Positions 36,924 through 46,362 are shown, counted from the stretch's first letter. The stretch is DNA of 64,000 nt from Raffaelea ambrosiae (GCA_002778195.1 PCDI01000004.1:134074-198073), one strand, 5' to 3'. Notes: a model not told the origin generated them from the sequence alone. Translations and numbers: made by a program.

Positions 36924-38910
36924 TCACGCCTTCACCTCGACGCGGATCCGGGCCTCCATGCCGTCTACGCAGTATCTGATCTGCCGCGGAGTGTCCTTGA
37001 GCTCGACCTCTCGCCTGACCCAGCGTCCTCTGTGGTTACCAGGTCGCTGGTAGTAGCCATTGTCTCCCATATCGTCATTGCTGGCCTGCTCATCTTCGGT
37101 CTTCGGCATCTCGTCGGCGTTTTCTGCTGCGCGTTCGGCCTCTTCATCGGCCATTTCTTTACCCTCTGCGTCCTCGTCATCGATGTCTATGTCTTCGAAT
37201 CCAGCAACCGGGTCCCATTCACCAGTCTCCCAGACCAGACGCAAATTCTGAGGCGAGGCCCGAAAGAGCTTTCCTGCAATACCCCTGACTGCATACATGT
37301 CGAAGGACTCCGGGATCTGCACGGATTTCTGTGCAGGACTCTGTAGGGAACTTGTAGCCGTGCCCCCAGCTGTGTCGGCAGCGGTCGTTGCCAGGCAAAA
37401 CAGAACCGTGATCAGCCGTGCCTCCAAAAACGCTGGGTTGATTTCGGCGTGCCGCACAACTGTTGGTTTCCCGTACAGCTCACACAGCTCGGCAAAACGG
37501 CGATGCCGAGCCACAACAGCCTGCTCGGGGGGGCCTTCCGCCACCGCGGCCATCTGCTTGGCGATGCGGGAGAGGTAGAACATCTCTGCATTTGAACGGT
37601 CTGTGGGGGTGATGGTACCGAAGTTGAGCGTCCGCAGGGCGGCCAGCCGGCCAACGGTGATCATGTAGGCCTCTTCCGTACTGGCAGTAGCATTGGTGGC
37701 GCTGCTTGTTTTGGTCGTCGAAGCTGCGACATCGGCATCCAAGGAAGGGTTATCGTAGATGGGATTGTGGGCGAAGCGGAGGTTGGTGAGGCCGGGGAAA
37801 ACATCGGGAAGGGCATCGACAAAGGCCCAGGAAGCGACGCGGTTGTACGAAATATCGACATAGTGCAAATTGGAGAAAACAGGTGGCTCCATATCGGACG
37901 CAGAAACGATTTCTGCGATGGCGTTGCCCTTCAAGTGGAGGTTCTTGAGCGCCTTCAGACCCGTGAGACTGGACAGGTCAGATAAAGCCGTGAACTCGTT
38001 GAACTCGAGAGTCAGGGTGGTGAGAGTGGACGACAACGTAGCTGCACTTGGCAGAGGGCACAGCGACGACAACTGGTTGGAGCTGGCAGAGAGGTTTGCC
38101 AGCGCCGGGAAGTTGACGGCCACGAGCCCAATCTCTTCCCACGAGAGCAACGTCTCATCGAGACCCAGGGCCTTGACGCTGTCAAATACGCCAGACAGCC
38201 CTTCCTGGCCAACCTTGAGCCGGTTTCCACTGAGCAGGTTAGCTACGAATGGACATGTCTTGACATGTCTTGGGCGATAGGGACGGCCTGAGAGGATAGC
38301 ACAGCACTTACTTCACACGAAGACTCCGCAGATTCGGCAGCTGTCCGCAGATATCGGCCACTGTGCGAAACTCGGTAAACAGGTTTCGACTCAAGTCCAG
38401 CTCCGTGATGCTGGGGCACGTAGTCCGAATGGCCGCCGGCGAAGATGCTCCGCCTCCCTCGTCGTCCGCAGCGCGCACCAGACACATGCCGTCCAAAATC
38501 ACCACCCGCAGCGTCTCGATCTGCGCCATCTGTCGCCGCACCTTTTCAAAGCCCACCTCCTCAGCCACCTTGCCAGAGATGACCGTGGTCGTCGACACCG
38601 CCGGCTCTTCTGCCGCATACTTGTCCTTCACGGCCTCGAGAAAGGTGCGTGTCCGGTCTGCAGGCCGCGTTGGCCGCACAAAGGATGCTGGTGTCAGTGC
38701 TTCTGTTTCTTCTGCACCCCCAGGCGGTAGCCTGGCCCGACAGGCGAAGTAACGCACGCCCTTGTGCACGCCGTCATGCTTGCCGCGTCCGGGGTCGTCC
38801 CATTCCACGCCGAGCCAAATGCCCGATGTGCCGGCTACTTCGCCAACATAGCGGACGGTGCATAGAGCTCCGTCGTAGGAGATTCGCTCGCCGACTGTAG
38901 GTGTCGCCAT
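36924..38910 (-). CDS. Tubulin-folding cofactor E (TBCE/PAC2)
   Basis: Two exons, 38910-38312 and 38229-36924, give 634 aa. An N-terminal CAP-Gly domain (residues about 5-80: GERISYDGALCTVRYVGEV, GIWLGVEWDDPGRGKHDG, YFACR) is followed by leucine-rich repeats (SITELDLSRNLF, LRSLRVNGNRLKV, TLTLEFNEF, NLHLKGNAI, NLHYVDISYNRVASW, NLRFAHNPI). The C-terminal region has an acidic insert. The order CAP-Gly, LRR, C-terminal ubiquitin-like region is that of cofactor E, which with cofactor D assembles and dissociates the alpha/beta-tubulin dimer. The intron falls inside an LRR and the splice AA|GTAAGT...CTCAG|T restores the NGNRL motif. Confidence 0.93.
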
Positions 38911-39395
38911 TTTGGTATCGCTTGCGTATGTCGCCACAAGACCTCGTTGGCGGTCCGGGATGTACTCTGATGCCTCAGAAGCCTCCACAAAGTATGTAAG
39001 ATATCTCCCTGTTCCTTTATGCCTCCAATTTTAGGCAGCAGCAAAAAGGACACAAAACATAAGACAGGCAGCAAGATAAACAAAATATCCCGCAACAACC
39101 AATGATTACCGTCCATGCACTGCTTCCCATTCACAAGCACGGGCAAATGCAATATTGAAACTGTTGTTAATGTTGTGCTGTCTAATTTCAAGGGACGAAG
39201 CGTCTCTGTCCGACACTAAAAGTCGACGCCTACGCCGTACCTGCATCGCTTGCGGATACCCTGAAAATCGACTCCCACTCGGAGCGTCACGTGGGGGAAA
39301 CCAGTTTGGTATTCCAAAATATACATGGATACAATGTTTTTACGATTTTGATTTTTGTCTCTTCTCCTCCCCCTTTCTACTTCATTTTGCTCTCC
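38911..39395. other. Intergenic spacer
   Basis: 485 bp between the TBCE start and the MaoC gene stop; A-rich and T-rich tracts only. Confidence 0.55.
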
Positions 39396-40478
39396 TCACA
39401 GCTTACTCTTCCCGTCACCGACAACCTTGATCAGCGCCCGTCCATTGCTCAGGACCACTTTGCCGCCCTCGACCTTGGTCTCAAACCGCACCTCCTCGAA
39501 GCCGTCCGCGTCCTTCTGGCCCAGCCGCCACACCGACGTCACCAGCTTGTCGCCCGGCCGCACTGGGCTTGCAAACCGCGCCTGGTACTCCTTGATGTTG
39601 GCTGCCTGGCTGCCGCCCAGGTTCTTGACCAGCAGGTGCGCTGTCGAGTTCCACGAGTAGAGGCCGTGCAGGATGGTGCCGCCGAAGCCCATCTTGGTGC
39701 CCGGCTCGGGTGTCGCGTGTAGCGGGTTGTAGTCGCCGTTGAGGCGGTACAGCAGCGCTGTCTGGGCCGTAGTCTGATCCGAGAAGGTGACGTCGGGTTC
39801 GCGCCGCGGCTGCGGTGGCGGGTAGTTGACGGTGGCCGGGCCCTTGGGGCCGCCCCAGTTGCCCTGGCCAACAAAGAAGGACGAGCCGATGGCCTGGGCG
39901 TAGACCTCGCCGGTTGCAGAATCGACGAGGTCGGTCTGTGTCTCGACAACAGTGCCCGGACGACCTTTGTCGTAGACGCCAATGACCTTTTGGCGGAGCT
40001 CGAACTTGCGGCCGGCCGAGGTGGTCGGCAGCGGCTTAAAGAAGCGCATCAGGCGCTGGCCGTCGAGAACCCGGCGGGAGTCCAGCTCCGGAATGCCAGG
40101 GATAGGGATGGACTTCTGGGAGGCATAGAAGTCGATCACCTCGGGGGTGGTGAGTTTGAAGGCTGAATGTGTTAGTTTGGAAACCGAGCTACAGACTTGC
40201 GCTTTTTTTCTTTTTTTCGTTCTTCCAACTCACGAAGGATGATAGGGTAGGTCGGGAAGACTTGGAAGTTGGGATGCAGCTCCTGTTGATAGTGTGGTCA
40301 GTAAACGGGCCATCACAATGCAATGATCTTTGCGCCTCGCAGGTCGCTGGATCCTTACGTAGAGGAGGTGCAGCTCGTCAGAGGTGGCACCAATCGAATT
40401 GGCAAAGAGAAGCACATCGCGCTTCAGCCAGGAAACCTCCTGGCGAGGGTATTCAAAACCAGCACCCGGACCAGACAT
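39396..40478 (-). CDS. Peroxisomal MaoC-like enoyl-CoA hydratase, C-terminal SKL
   Basis: Three exons, 40478-40359, 40282-40234 and 40162-39396, give 311 aa. It has a double hot-dog architecture: an N-terminal degenerate half (MSGPGAGFEYPRQEVSW..LYAVGIG-like position, here FANSIGATSDELHLLY) and a C-terminal MaoC half with the hydratase-2 signature TALLYRLNGDYNPLHATPE (catalytic Asp and His) and GFGGTILHGLYSW. The chain ends GDGKSKL, a classical PTS1 peroxisomal import signal. It resembles the hydratase-2 part of fungal multifunctional protein 2 as a stand-alone enzyme, so hydration of trans-2-enoyl-CoA in peroxisomal beta-oxidation is likely. The 49-nt middle exon codes ELHPNFQVFPTYPIIL. Confidence 0.9.
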
Positions 40479-41060
40479 GGCGATTGTTTGGCAGAGACAA
40501 CAGTCGAGGAACAGAAAACGATATACCAAACAATGGCAGGAAAGAAGAAAACCCCCAACAACCTGGGGAAGGGAACTCTGGGGAAAGCTGTTTTGTAGCG
40601 GATTGGGGTAGCCCAGTTTGCCGAGGTACCCAGCAGCGGGGAACCTACGCCTTGATTTGGCGTCATCGTCCCCCGTCCTCGGCTTATGGAGCCGTCGATG
40701 TTTTCTAACCATCCGCTGAATGGCGGCATATCATTCGGCACCCACGGAAAACATTCTACTCCAACAGCTCACGGAGAGACAGGCGATTCAAGAAGTATGC
40801 TGGACGAGAAATACCACAAATAAGCTTATGGCATGAATTTACGTCGTTGGTCATGGACTGTCAAAGGTAACTTTGGTATATCTATACGTCCTTCTGTAGA
40901 TACAAATTGGGTTCGACAAAGGAAAGAAAAAAGGAAAAAAGAATGACAGAATGAATAAAGGCAATGCAAAAATACACCGAGTGCACAAATCAAGTAGGCA
41001 TAAACATAGAAAATCCGTCTTTATCTTGCCAAAATCGCACACTCTTCTCCGCCGGCCCCC
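40479..41060. other. Intergenic spacer
   Basis: About 580 bp between the MaoC hydratase promoter and the 3' end of the next minus-strand gene. A-rich near 40920-40960. No gene seen. Confidence 0.55.
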
Positions 41061-42548
41061 TCAGTACCGATCCTTCATCCGGTCGCACTCTTCGAGGAAG
41101 CGGTAGATCCCCTCAAGGCCCTCGAACTCTTCCGAAACATGCTCGCCCGAGCTGGCGGCAATATGCGAAGACGCCTTACCTCCAAGCCCGTCGCCATCGG
41201 CTTCCTCGGAGCTTGGCGGGAGCGACAGCCAAGGGTTGACGTCCTCGTCGGGGAAATCGGCAAAGTAGGCCTCGTACACGTCCTCATCATCGGTGCTTTC
41301 CACCAGCGACAGAGGCGGAGACGGCGAAGTCAGGGCAGACAGGTGCGACCGCATTGAGCCGCCAGGCGAGGTCAATGTGGCTGCCTCGGAGTCGGGGGCA
41401 AACGGGAACTTCATGGCGGCAGTCGTGCCCATGGCAGAGTCGAAGCCCGGGTCCTGGCCGACAATGCCACGCGTGATACCGAGATCGTCGCACAGCCGGT
41501 CGACCGTGTCGGCGTCCACGCCGGGGAAGCGTACTCGTAGCACCGCACTCTTTTCGAGCAGTACGGGCAGGTCGCCCAAGCCAGCTAGTTTCTTCAGATC
41601 ACTCATGACTGTCGTATACTCCTTGAGTGCGCGCGAGAAGTCGACGCTCAGAACGTCCAGGAAACCCTCCGTGCAGAGGGTCGTGGCGCCAGCCGCGGCA
41701 GTGGCGGCCTTCTTGACGCCGCTGGAGGCGTACGGGAAAGCAGCGGCCAGGGGGGTCAGGGCGGTAATGGTCGGGCTGAGCGAGAAGTCGACAAAGGCGC
41801 CGGGGGCCATCTTGGGCATGGCCGGGACTGCCATCTTGCGGGCAAGGTCCTCCTCCAGGGCGCTGATGGCCCTGTAGCACGGGCGGCCGCGGCTGTCAGT
41901 GCCGTCGAAGCGGGCACGCTGGCCCGACGTCCAGAAAGCACGCATGGCCTGCGAGACGTTCTGCACGACCTGGGCGGGTGCCGCGGGAGTGTGCGAGAAG
42001 TAGCGGGCACCACCGGCACGTCCGGCACCACCACCCAGCGAGTATCCACCGGCCGTGCGCGGGAGGGCGCCGCCGGTCAGGTTCGGCCGGAGGGTCGAGG
42101 CAAAGGGTGCGCGTCCGGACGACTTCCAGACGGCGTTGGCACCGATGTTGGTCTTGAGGTAGGCGACGCGGTCGACGAAGCGGGGTGCCGAAGCATGGCT
42201 ACGAGCGGAGCCGCTCAGGAAGCGGCGGAAGGTGGCATTCAGGCCGCCAGAGAAGAAGGAATGGCCGTTGGCGGTGGCCGTGGTGCGGCGGCTGCTCGTG
42301 GAGAACCATTTGGTGGAGGCGCGCTTGAGCTGGCGACGGAGAGCGATTGGGTGGATGGGCTGGTGATGCTGGTGGTAGGAGGAAAAGGTCGAGGTACCGG
42401 AGCGGACTGGCACAGGCTCGACACGCACACGCGCGGCCGCGATCACCCGGGCACTGAGCTCCTGGGTGACCTTGGCGCTGGCGGTGACGGCCTGGCGCAG
42501 TAGCCGCTGGGCCATCGGGACCCAGGCGCCGCCGGAGGACGCCATCAT
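41061..42548 (-). CDS. Unrecognised 495-aa protein with mitochondrial-type N-terminus
   Basis: A single exon of 495 aa from the ATG at 42548. The first 120 residues are rich in Arg, Ser, Ala and Thr with almost no acids (RLLRQAVTASAKV, KWFSTSSRRTTATA), as in a mitochondrial presequence. The middle has an ordered-looking block: AFWTSGQRARFDGTDSRGRPCYRAISALEED, then a Gly/Ala segment, AGAFVDFSLSPTITALTPLAAAFPYA, and SVDFSRALKEYTTVMSDLKKLAGLGDLPV...VLRVRFPGVDADTVDRLCDDLGI. The C-terminus is acidic and ends IYRFLEECDRMKDRY. I do not recognise a catalytic signature. Pattern and codon use look like a genuine conserved fungal gene; the localisation is inference. Confidence 0.8.
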   Translation of the reverse strand: MMASSGGAWVPMAQRLLRQAVTASAKVTQELSARVIAAARVRVEPVPVRSGTSTFSSYHQHHQPIHPIALRRQLKRASTKWFSTSSRRTTATANGHSFFSGGLNATFRRFLSGSARSHASAPRFVDRVAYLKTNIGANAVWKSSGRAPFASTLRPNLTGGALPRTAGGYSLGGGAGRAGGARYFSHTPAAPAQVVQNVSQAMRAFWTSGQRARFDGTDSRGRPCYRAISALEEDLARKMAVPAMPKMAPGAFVDFSLSPTITALTPLAAAFPYASSGVKKAATAAAGATTLCTEGFLDVLSVDFSRALKEYTTVMSDLKKLAGLGDLPVLLEKSAVLRVRFPGVDADTVDRLCDDLGITRGIVGQDPGFDSAMGTTAAMKFPFAPDSEAATLTSPGGSMRSHLSALTSPSPPLSLVESTDDEDVYEAYFADFPDEDVNPWLSLPPSSEEADGDGLGGKASSHIAASSGEHVSEEFEGLEGIYRFLEECDRMKDRY

Positions 42549-42959
42549 CAAAACAAAAGGTGCTTGTTTGCCCCTTCTCGCCCAGATGTTGGAGGAGAAG
42601 CGAGTAAATAAGCAAGATTGGTTTGATGAAGGGAAGGAGGGGGGGGGGGGAGGGGAGAATTAAGGGACAGGAATTGGCGGAGCAAATGGAGGCCAGCGGT
42701 ATAAGCCCACTGGGAGGCAGCCACCACAGATCTAACACACTAAAAATTACGGGAAGATGCGGATGACGTTGATGCCTGACACTGTTCCCACTCGGCGCAG
42801 ACCGCTGCCCCCCACGGTCAGGCGCACCGCCACACTTTGCCAACCAGCCTCGCTGACTAACTAGCAAACTCTAAGACCCACCAAACTGAACTTTACTCCA
42901 CCAACGCACTAAATTTTTTCCAGACTTTTTTCTGAGCTCCATATACTTTTTTTCTGTGC
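42549..42959. other. Promoter region between divergent transcription units
   Basis: About 400 bp separating the 495-aa gene (minus) from the inferred snoRNA host transcript (plus). A G run lies at 42639-42650, and CT/T-rich sequence from 42905 onward looks like a fungal core promoter. Confidence 0.4.
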
Positions 42960-43066
42960 TCTATTTTTTCATGTCCTTCTTCTCTCTCCTACACACTCTC
43001 TCTCTTCAACGACGAGCAGCGCAAGGTAAGAACACAACTCCCAAACACACATTTCACAACCTCTAT

Positions 43067-43151
43067 CTCGCTTTGATGACTCTTACACGAACAATCCAAA
43101 TCTTACTCAGCCCATGGGGACTACAATTATCTCTAGAATTACACTGAGCGA
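43067..43151 (+). ncRNA. Box C/D snoRNA candidate 1 (U45-like 18S guide)
   Basis: Box C TTGATGA (43073-43079), box D CTGA (43144-43147), and terminal stem TCGC/GCGA. The 11-nt element CTCTAGAATTA (43131-43141) is a perfect antisense to the universally conserved 18S segment TAATTCTAGAG. By the D+5 rule it would direct 2'-O-methylation of the second A, the position corresponding to human Am159, which U45 guides. It lies in intron 1 of the host gene. Confidence 0.78.
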
Positions 43152-43370
43152 AAACAAAAGACCTAGCATTTCTCGTGGCCGCTCTTCACAAGTTGACACC
43201 TGCTAACTGCTCTGTTATTAGGTCGTTTGTCGCTTCCTTTCTCCGTTTCTTTTTGTCTCTTATTATTTTCTTGTTTTCTGCCATGTGACCATGGCGGCGT
43301 CTAGAAAGATTGAAAAGGTAGGAAGCACCACGATTATTTTTTTTTCCCCGCGTTTCCCTCTTCCTCCCTC

Positions 43371-43463
43371 TTGAGGTGATGACAAAAATACCAAATACTA
43401 GGAATTCCTCATTCCGAATATATAATGTGGATACCCTTATAAGTTTCAGCCTTGTCTGATCAA
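43371..43463 (+). ncRNA. Box C/D snoRNA candidate 2 (double 18S guide)
   Basis: Box C GTGATGA (43376-43382), D' CCGA (43414-43417), box D CTGA (43456-43459), and terminal stem TTGA/TCAA. Upstream of D' is TACTAGGAATTCCTC (43396-43410), antisense to 18S GAGGAATTCCTAGTA near the 3' end. Upstream of D is AAGTTTCAGCCTTG (43441-43454), antisense to 18S CAAGGCTGAAACTT. The second target corresponds to the yeast Gm1126 site guided by snR41; the first resembles the human Am1678 site. Two independent perfect matches of 14-15 nt make this the most certain snoRNA. Confidence 0.88.
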
Positions 43464-43605
43464 TCTCTCATCAATACACTTTGCAACATACTGCCTACCG
43501 TCGTTGAAGAACCGTTTAGCTAACATTTTTTCCGCGTGGCAGGTAAATATACAACACAGCACCATCTCATCTCCTACAGCCCATTCCTCTGCTAGCAGTC
43601 TACGC

Positions 43606-43760
43606 TTTGTGGCTTTCATGATGAAAGTTTGAACGAACGGGCGGACATAACGAATCCCTCGTTGCCTCTTCCCGTGAAGCGAGGACGTACAAACCTTGTG
43701 GGGGGAGGTCAGCGGAGGATTTATTGATGAGAATTCGTCACCTGAATCCCATGCCACAAA
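43606..43760 (+). ncRNA. Long box C/D snoRNA candidate 3 (possible snR45/U13 type)
   Basis: Box C ATGATGA (43618-43624), box D CTGA (43742-43745), and an 8-bp perfect outer stem TTTGTGGC/GCCACAAA (43606-43613 with 43753-43760). At about 155 nt it is longer than a methylation guide usually is. It contains AAACCTTGT (43691-43699), antisense to ACAAGGTTT at the extreme 3' end of 18S, the region acetylated under guidance of snR45 (yeast) and U13 (vertebrates). An internal TTGATGA lies at 43723-43730. The snoRNA nature is well supported by boxes and stem; the snR45/U13 identity is a hypothesis. Confidence 0.6.
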
Positions 43761-43897
43761 CGTTACTATTCATGGGCCGCGACATTTTTATTTCTCTCTT
43801 GAAAGTGATAGTGTATGCTAACGCATTTACTTCTCTCGACAGGTAACATAAGCTACACAAGCAGAACGCTATTGCTTTTTAATTCTTGCTTTTTTTC

Positions 43898-43985
43898 AGC
43901 ATATGATGATTCTTCTATATTCACACTGTTTGACTCGGTCTTCATGGCCGGGCATGAGACACTTAACAAAATCTGATTTAATGAG
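43898..43985 (+). ncRNA. Box C/D snoRNA candidate 4
   Basis: Box C ATGATGA (43903-43909) and box D CTGA (43973-43976), in the intron that ends at 44051. The terminal stem is weak (CAT/ATG). No certain target: ACTGTTTGACTC (43925-43936) could pair with the 25S segment GAGTTAAACAGT with one G-U pair, but it lacks a good D' box. Confidence 0.55.
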
Positions 43986-44218
43986 GTTAGTTGCAGTCCC
44001 TCCCCTTACGCACATTTTCCAAAGAGAACCAAATGCTAACTCTCTTGCCAGCCTGACAATGCTTGACTGTTTCTTATTGCACTTGCTATCTACACAGAGA
44101 AGGATAGATCCCATGCTAACCTTCTCTATGTCTGGAACAGGTAACGTTTATGAAGTAATGAACTCCCGCGACTTTGCCTGGGACAGTTGGTAAGCGCTTC
44201 CCACTGTACTACCCATTT

Positions 44219-44308
44219 GCCATCCTGATGATATCCTTTCCTGCATATTGAGTCTGATCCAAACGTGACGAGACTTTTCCTATTTTCACCTTGGAGAACT
44301 GATATGGC
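44219..44308 (+). ncRNA. Box C/D snoRNA candidate 5 (probable 25S guide)
   Basis: Box C CTGATGA (44225-44231), D' CTGA (near 44252), box D CTGA (44299-44302), and terminal stem GCCAT/ATGGC (44219-44223 with 44304-44308). TTCACCTTGGAGA (44285-44297), directly before box D, is antisense to TCTCCAAGGTGAA, which I recall as a conserved 25S/28S segment. It lies in the intron between the donor GTAAGC (44191) and the acceptor at 44373. Confidence 0.72.
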
Positions 44309-44577
44309 TTCACAATCTTACCCTCCGTACTCGCTCACGATGCTGGTAGAATTCATTACTGACTGCCATATAGGAGAATGTTCCCAGCGTGTTCTCGAAT
44401 CCAACGAATCCAACGACCGAAAGATTGCTTATGCAGTCATCTATCGTATATATATTATTATGTTACAAATGATTACTATATTACACAAGCGCTCTGCTTC
44501 TCTTTGCTCCACTGTAACAGTAGATCGTCTTTTAAACCCTCAGGTGGGTAAAGGTCCCAATATGTCGCCCAGTCGTC

Positions 44578-46362
44578 CTACGACTTGAGCTGCAATCGGG
44601 CATTCCACGCAATAATGCATCTGATCAGGTCCCAGTCTCCATCGACGCCAACCCAGTCCAAAACCACAAGGCCTGTCGAGTTATCGCCCATGGCTACCGT
44701 CCCGGCATTCACCCCAGCCCCTGTTTTGGCCGCCTCTCCATGCTCCATGCAGAGATAATCCACAATGGCTGGATTGATTCGCGCTGCAATTTTCTCCGGC
44801 CAACAGCTGGAATTAAAGAAGTTGCTAGCACTCAAAAAGTTCATGTACAGCGGCGGCAGAGGTGGATACGTTCCATGTAGAGACCGGCCGGCTTGTAGGG
44901 TTGTCGACGTAGCTGCCGTAGTCGTGATCTTGTAGTAGCACTGGTTGGCAGCGCGTTCGAACTGCGCCCGGCAGTATTCGAGCTTCTGCTCGATCAAGGA
45001 TGTCTGCATCACGCCGTAAAAATCCTGTAGATTGATAACACCACTATCACAGCAGCCATCAGGACAGTTGTCCGGCCACTCTGATGCATCCAGGCCAAAA
45101 CCTCTGCCGGCGTGCAGCTGTTTAAATATGGCAGCGGCACCGGCGACTTTGCTGTCTTCCTTAGGCAGGCGGAAGCGCCGGACCAACACAATTTTGCCGC
45201 GCACCTCGTCCAGCGTGGGCACGCGCGGCTCTGTGTACCATCTCTGCCGGCTGTTCGACGATTTTGATGTCGCTTTGGAAAGAGACGAAGAGCCGCTGCT
45301 CGATTGCGGCCGACCAACATAGTAGTCCAACAGCTGCAGGGCAAGGTCGGCATCGGTGCCTTTGGTTGCACCCTCACATTTGAGGCTGATCAGGACCGTC
45401 TCGGTCGGGTGGGCATCGAGAAAGTCGCAAACAGTCGCGTACAGATCCTTAAAGTAGCGCGTGGACCGGATGCTGACAGACCAGACAGAATGGACCAGGG
45501 TGAACCGCGGGTCGGTAGGAGGCTTCTGTTTATGGCCCGGTTTTTGCTTTGGCGTCGGGTTCACACCTACGCGGACGTCCAGGAACCGCGCGCCGTGTTC
45601 GAGCTGCTCCTTAATATCCACCGCCTGGCACCTCACGGAAGGAAATGACCGGTGGCATGCCGGGCTGTTGTGGGTGCCCGGAAGTGAGAGGCTGGAGAGC
45701 GGCCAAGAACCGTCAATGTCACCCATCCATGAGGTCAGCGGCGCCTTGCTCATGATGGCCAGGTGCGCCTTCTCGGGCGTATAGACAGCCGTGAACGAAG
45801 GAGCCGCGACGCCGCCCTTCTCGTCCATTTTGCCGTTGGACACCGGCATCAGCTCCAAGCCGCATGGCGAGGCCGGTGGCACCACTACCGTATACAATTG
45901 CTTGTTCGAGGAGGATGTGGTCGTCGTGGCGGCTGGCTGGCTGCGGTGGTCGCGGTGGTATGTCCTCGATGCTGTACCATTACTTCTACCGTTACTGCTT
46001 CTATTACTCGATGCGGATGATGACGCGGCGAAGGTGAGACGTAGCACGGCACGCTTCGGGTCCGTCGGTGGTCGAATGTCGGTGGTCCGCGTTTCGAAGG
46101 GTTCGATTCGGACGCTTGTGATTTCGGGTTGGCCAAACGGCGGCTCCGCACCACTGTTTCCGTTGCCGTTGCTGACACCGTCGCTTCCAAGAAGGTTCAA
46201 TGGAGCACGCAGGAGAGCCCGGAAGAAGTTAGATACGATGCCGAAAAAGCCACTGCGGTTAGGAGAGGACGAGAGTGCCGCTACCTGCGTTGGATCAAGC
46301 CGCACGACCAATGTCAGCTCCAATGGCGTTGCGGACAGATTGCGGATGGTGAGATAAGACAT
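44578..46362 (-). CDS. PI-PLC X-domain-like phosphodiesterase
   Basis: A single exon of 594 aa. The N-terminal 200 residues are a fungal-specific beta-rich region with Ser/Asn-rich insertions. The C-terminal 390 residues are a PLC-like TIM barrel of the bacterial (metal-independent) PI-PLC type: SLPGTHNSPACH (first catalytic His), GARFLDVRVG, FTLVHSVWSVSIRSTRYFKDLYATVCDFL (second His region), HPTETVLISLKCEG, VRGKIVLVRRFRLP, and a C-terminal VVLDWVGVDGDWDLIRCIIAWN. Similar fungal proteins are intracellular and of unknown substrate; cleavage of phosphatidylinositol or GPI-type lipids is possible. No signal peptide or transmembrane segment is seen. The MSYLTIRNLS start has no competing upstream ATG. 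Confidence 0.88.
   Translation of the reverse strand: MSYLTIRNLSATPLELTLVVRLDPTQVAALSSSPNRSGFFGIVSNFFRALLRAPLNLLGSDGVSNGNGNSGAEPPFGQPEITSVRIEPFETRTTDIRPPTDPKRAVLRLTFAASSSASSNRSSNGRSNGTASRTYHRDHRSQPAATTTTSSSNKQLYTVVVPPASPCGLELMPVSNGKMDEKGGVAAPSFTAVYTPEKAHLAIMSKAPLTSWMGDIDGSWPLSSLSLPGTHNSPACHRSFPSVRCQAVDIKEQLEHGARFLDVRVGVNPTPKQKPGHKQKPPTDPRFTLVHSVWSVSIRSTRYFKDLYATVCDFLDAHPTETVLISLKCEGATKGTDADLALQLLDYYVGRPQSSSGSSSLSKATSKSSNSRQRWYTEPRVPTLDEVRGKIVLVRRFRLPKEDSKVAGAAAIFKQLHAGRGFGLDASEWPDNCPDGCCDSGVINLQDFYGVMQTSLIEQKLEYCRAQFERAANQCYYKITTTAATSTTLQAGRSLHGTYPPLPPLYMNFLSASNFFNSSCWPEKIAARINPAIVDYLCMEHGEAAKTGAGVNAGTVAMGDNSTGLVVLDWVGVDGDWDLIRCIIAWNARLQLKS

Larger units (their letters stand above)
42960..44400 (+). 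ncRNA. Candidate non-coding snoRNA host gene
   Basis: No plus- or minus-strand frame of note, yet strong intron signals. The first donor is CAAG|GTAAGA (43026), with branch GCTAAC and acceptor TTATTAG at 43221; a second donor is AAAAG|GTAGGA at 43318. CTAAC branch plus AG acceptors end at 43542, 43842, 44051 and 44140, a donor GTTG|GTAAGC lies at 44191, and branch TACTGAC with acceptor ATATAG lies at 44373. Each inferred intron carries a box C/D snoRNA candidate. This matches the intron-encoded snoRNA clusters known in Neurospora and other filamentous fungi. Exon 2 (43222-43317) contains a tiny ORF starting at 43291 that reads only MAASRKIEK before the splice site. Ends of the transcript are approximate. 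Confidence 0.7.

Noticed and set aside
43291..43317. MAASRKIEK mini-ORF ending at a splice donor in the snoRNA host
   Set aside because: No downstream exon continues a protein; acceptors are followed directly by donors and introns hold snoRNAs.
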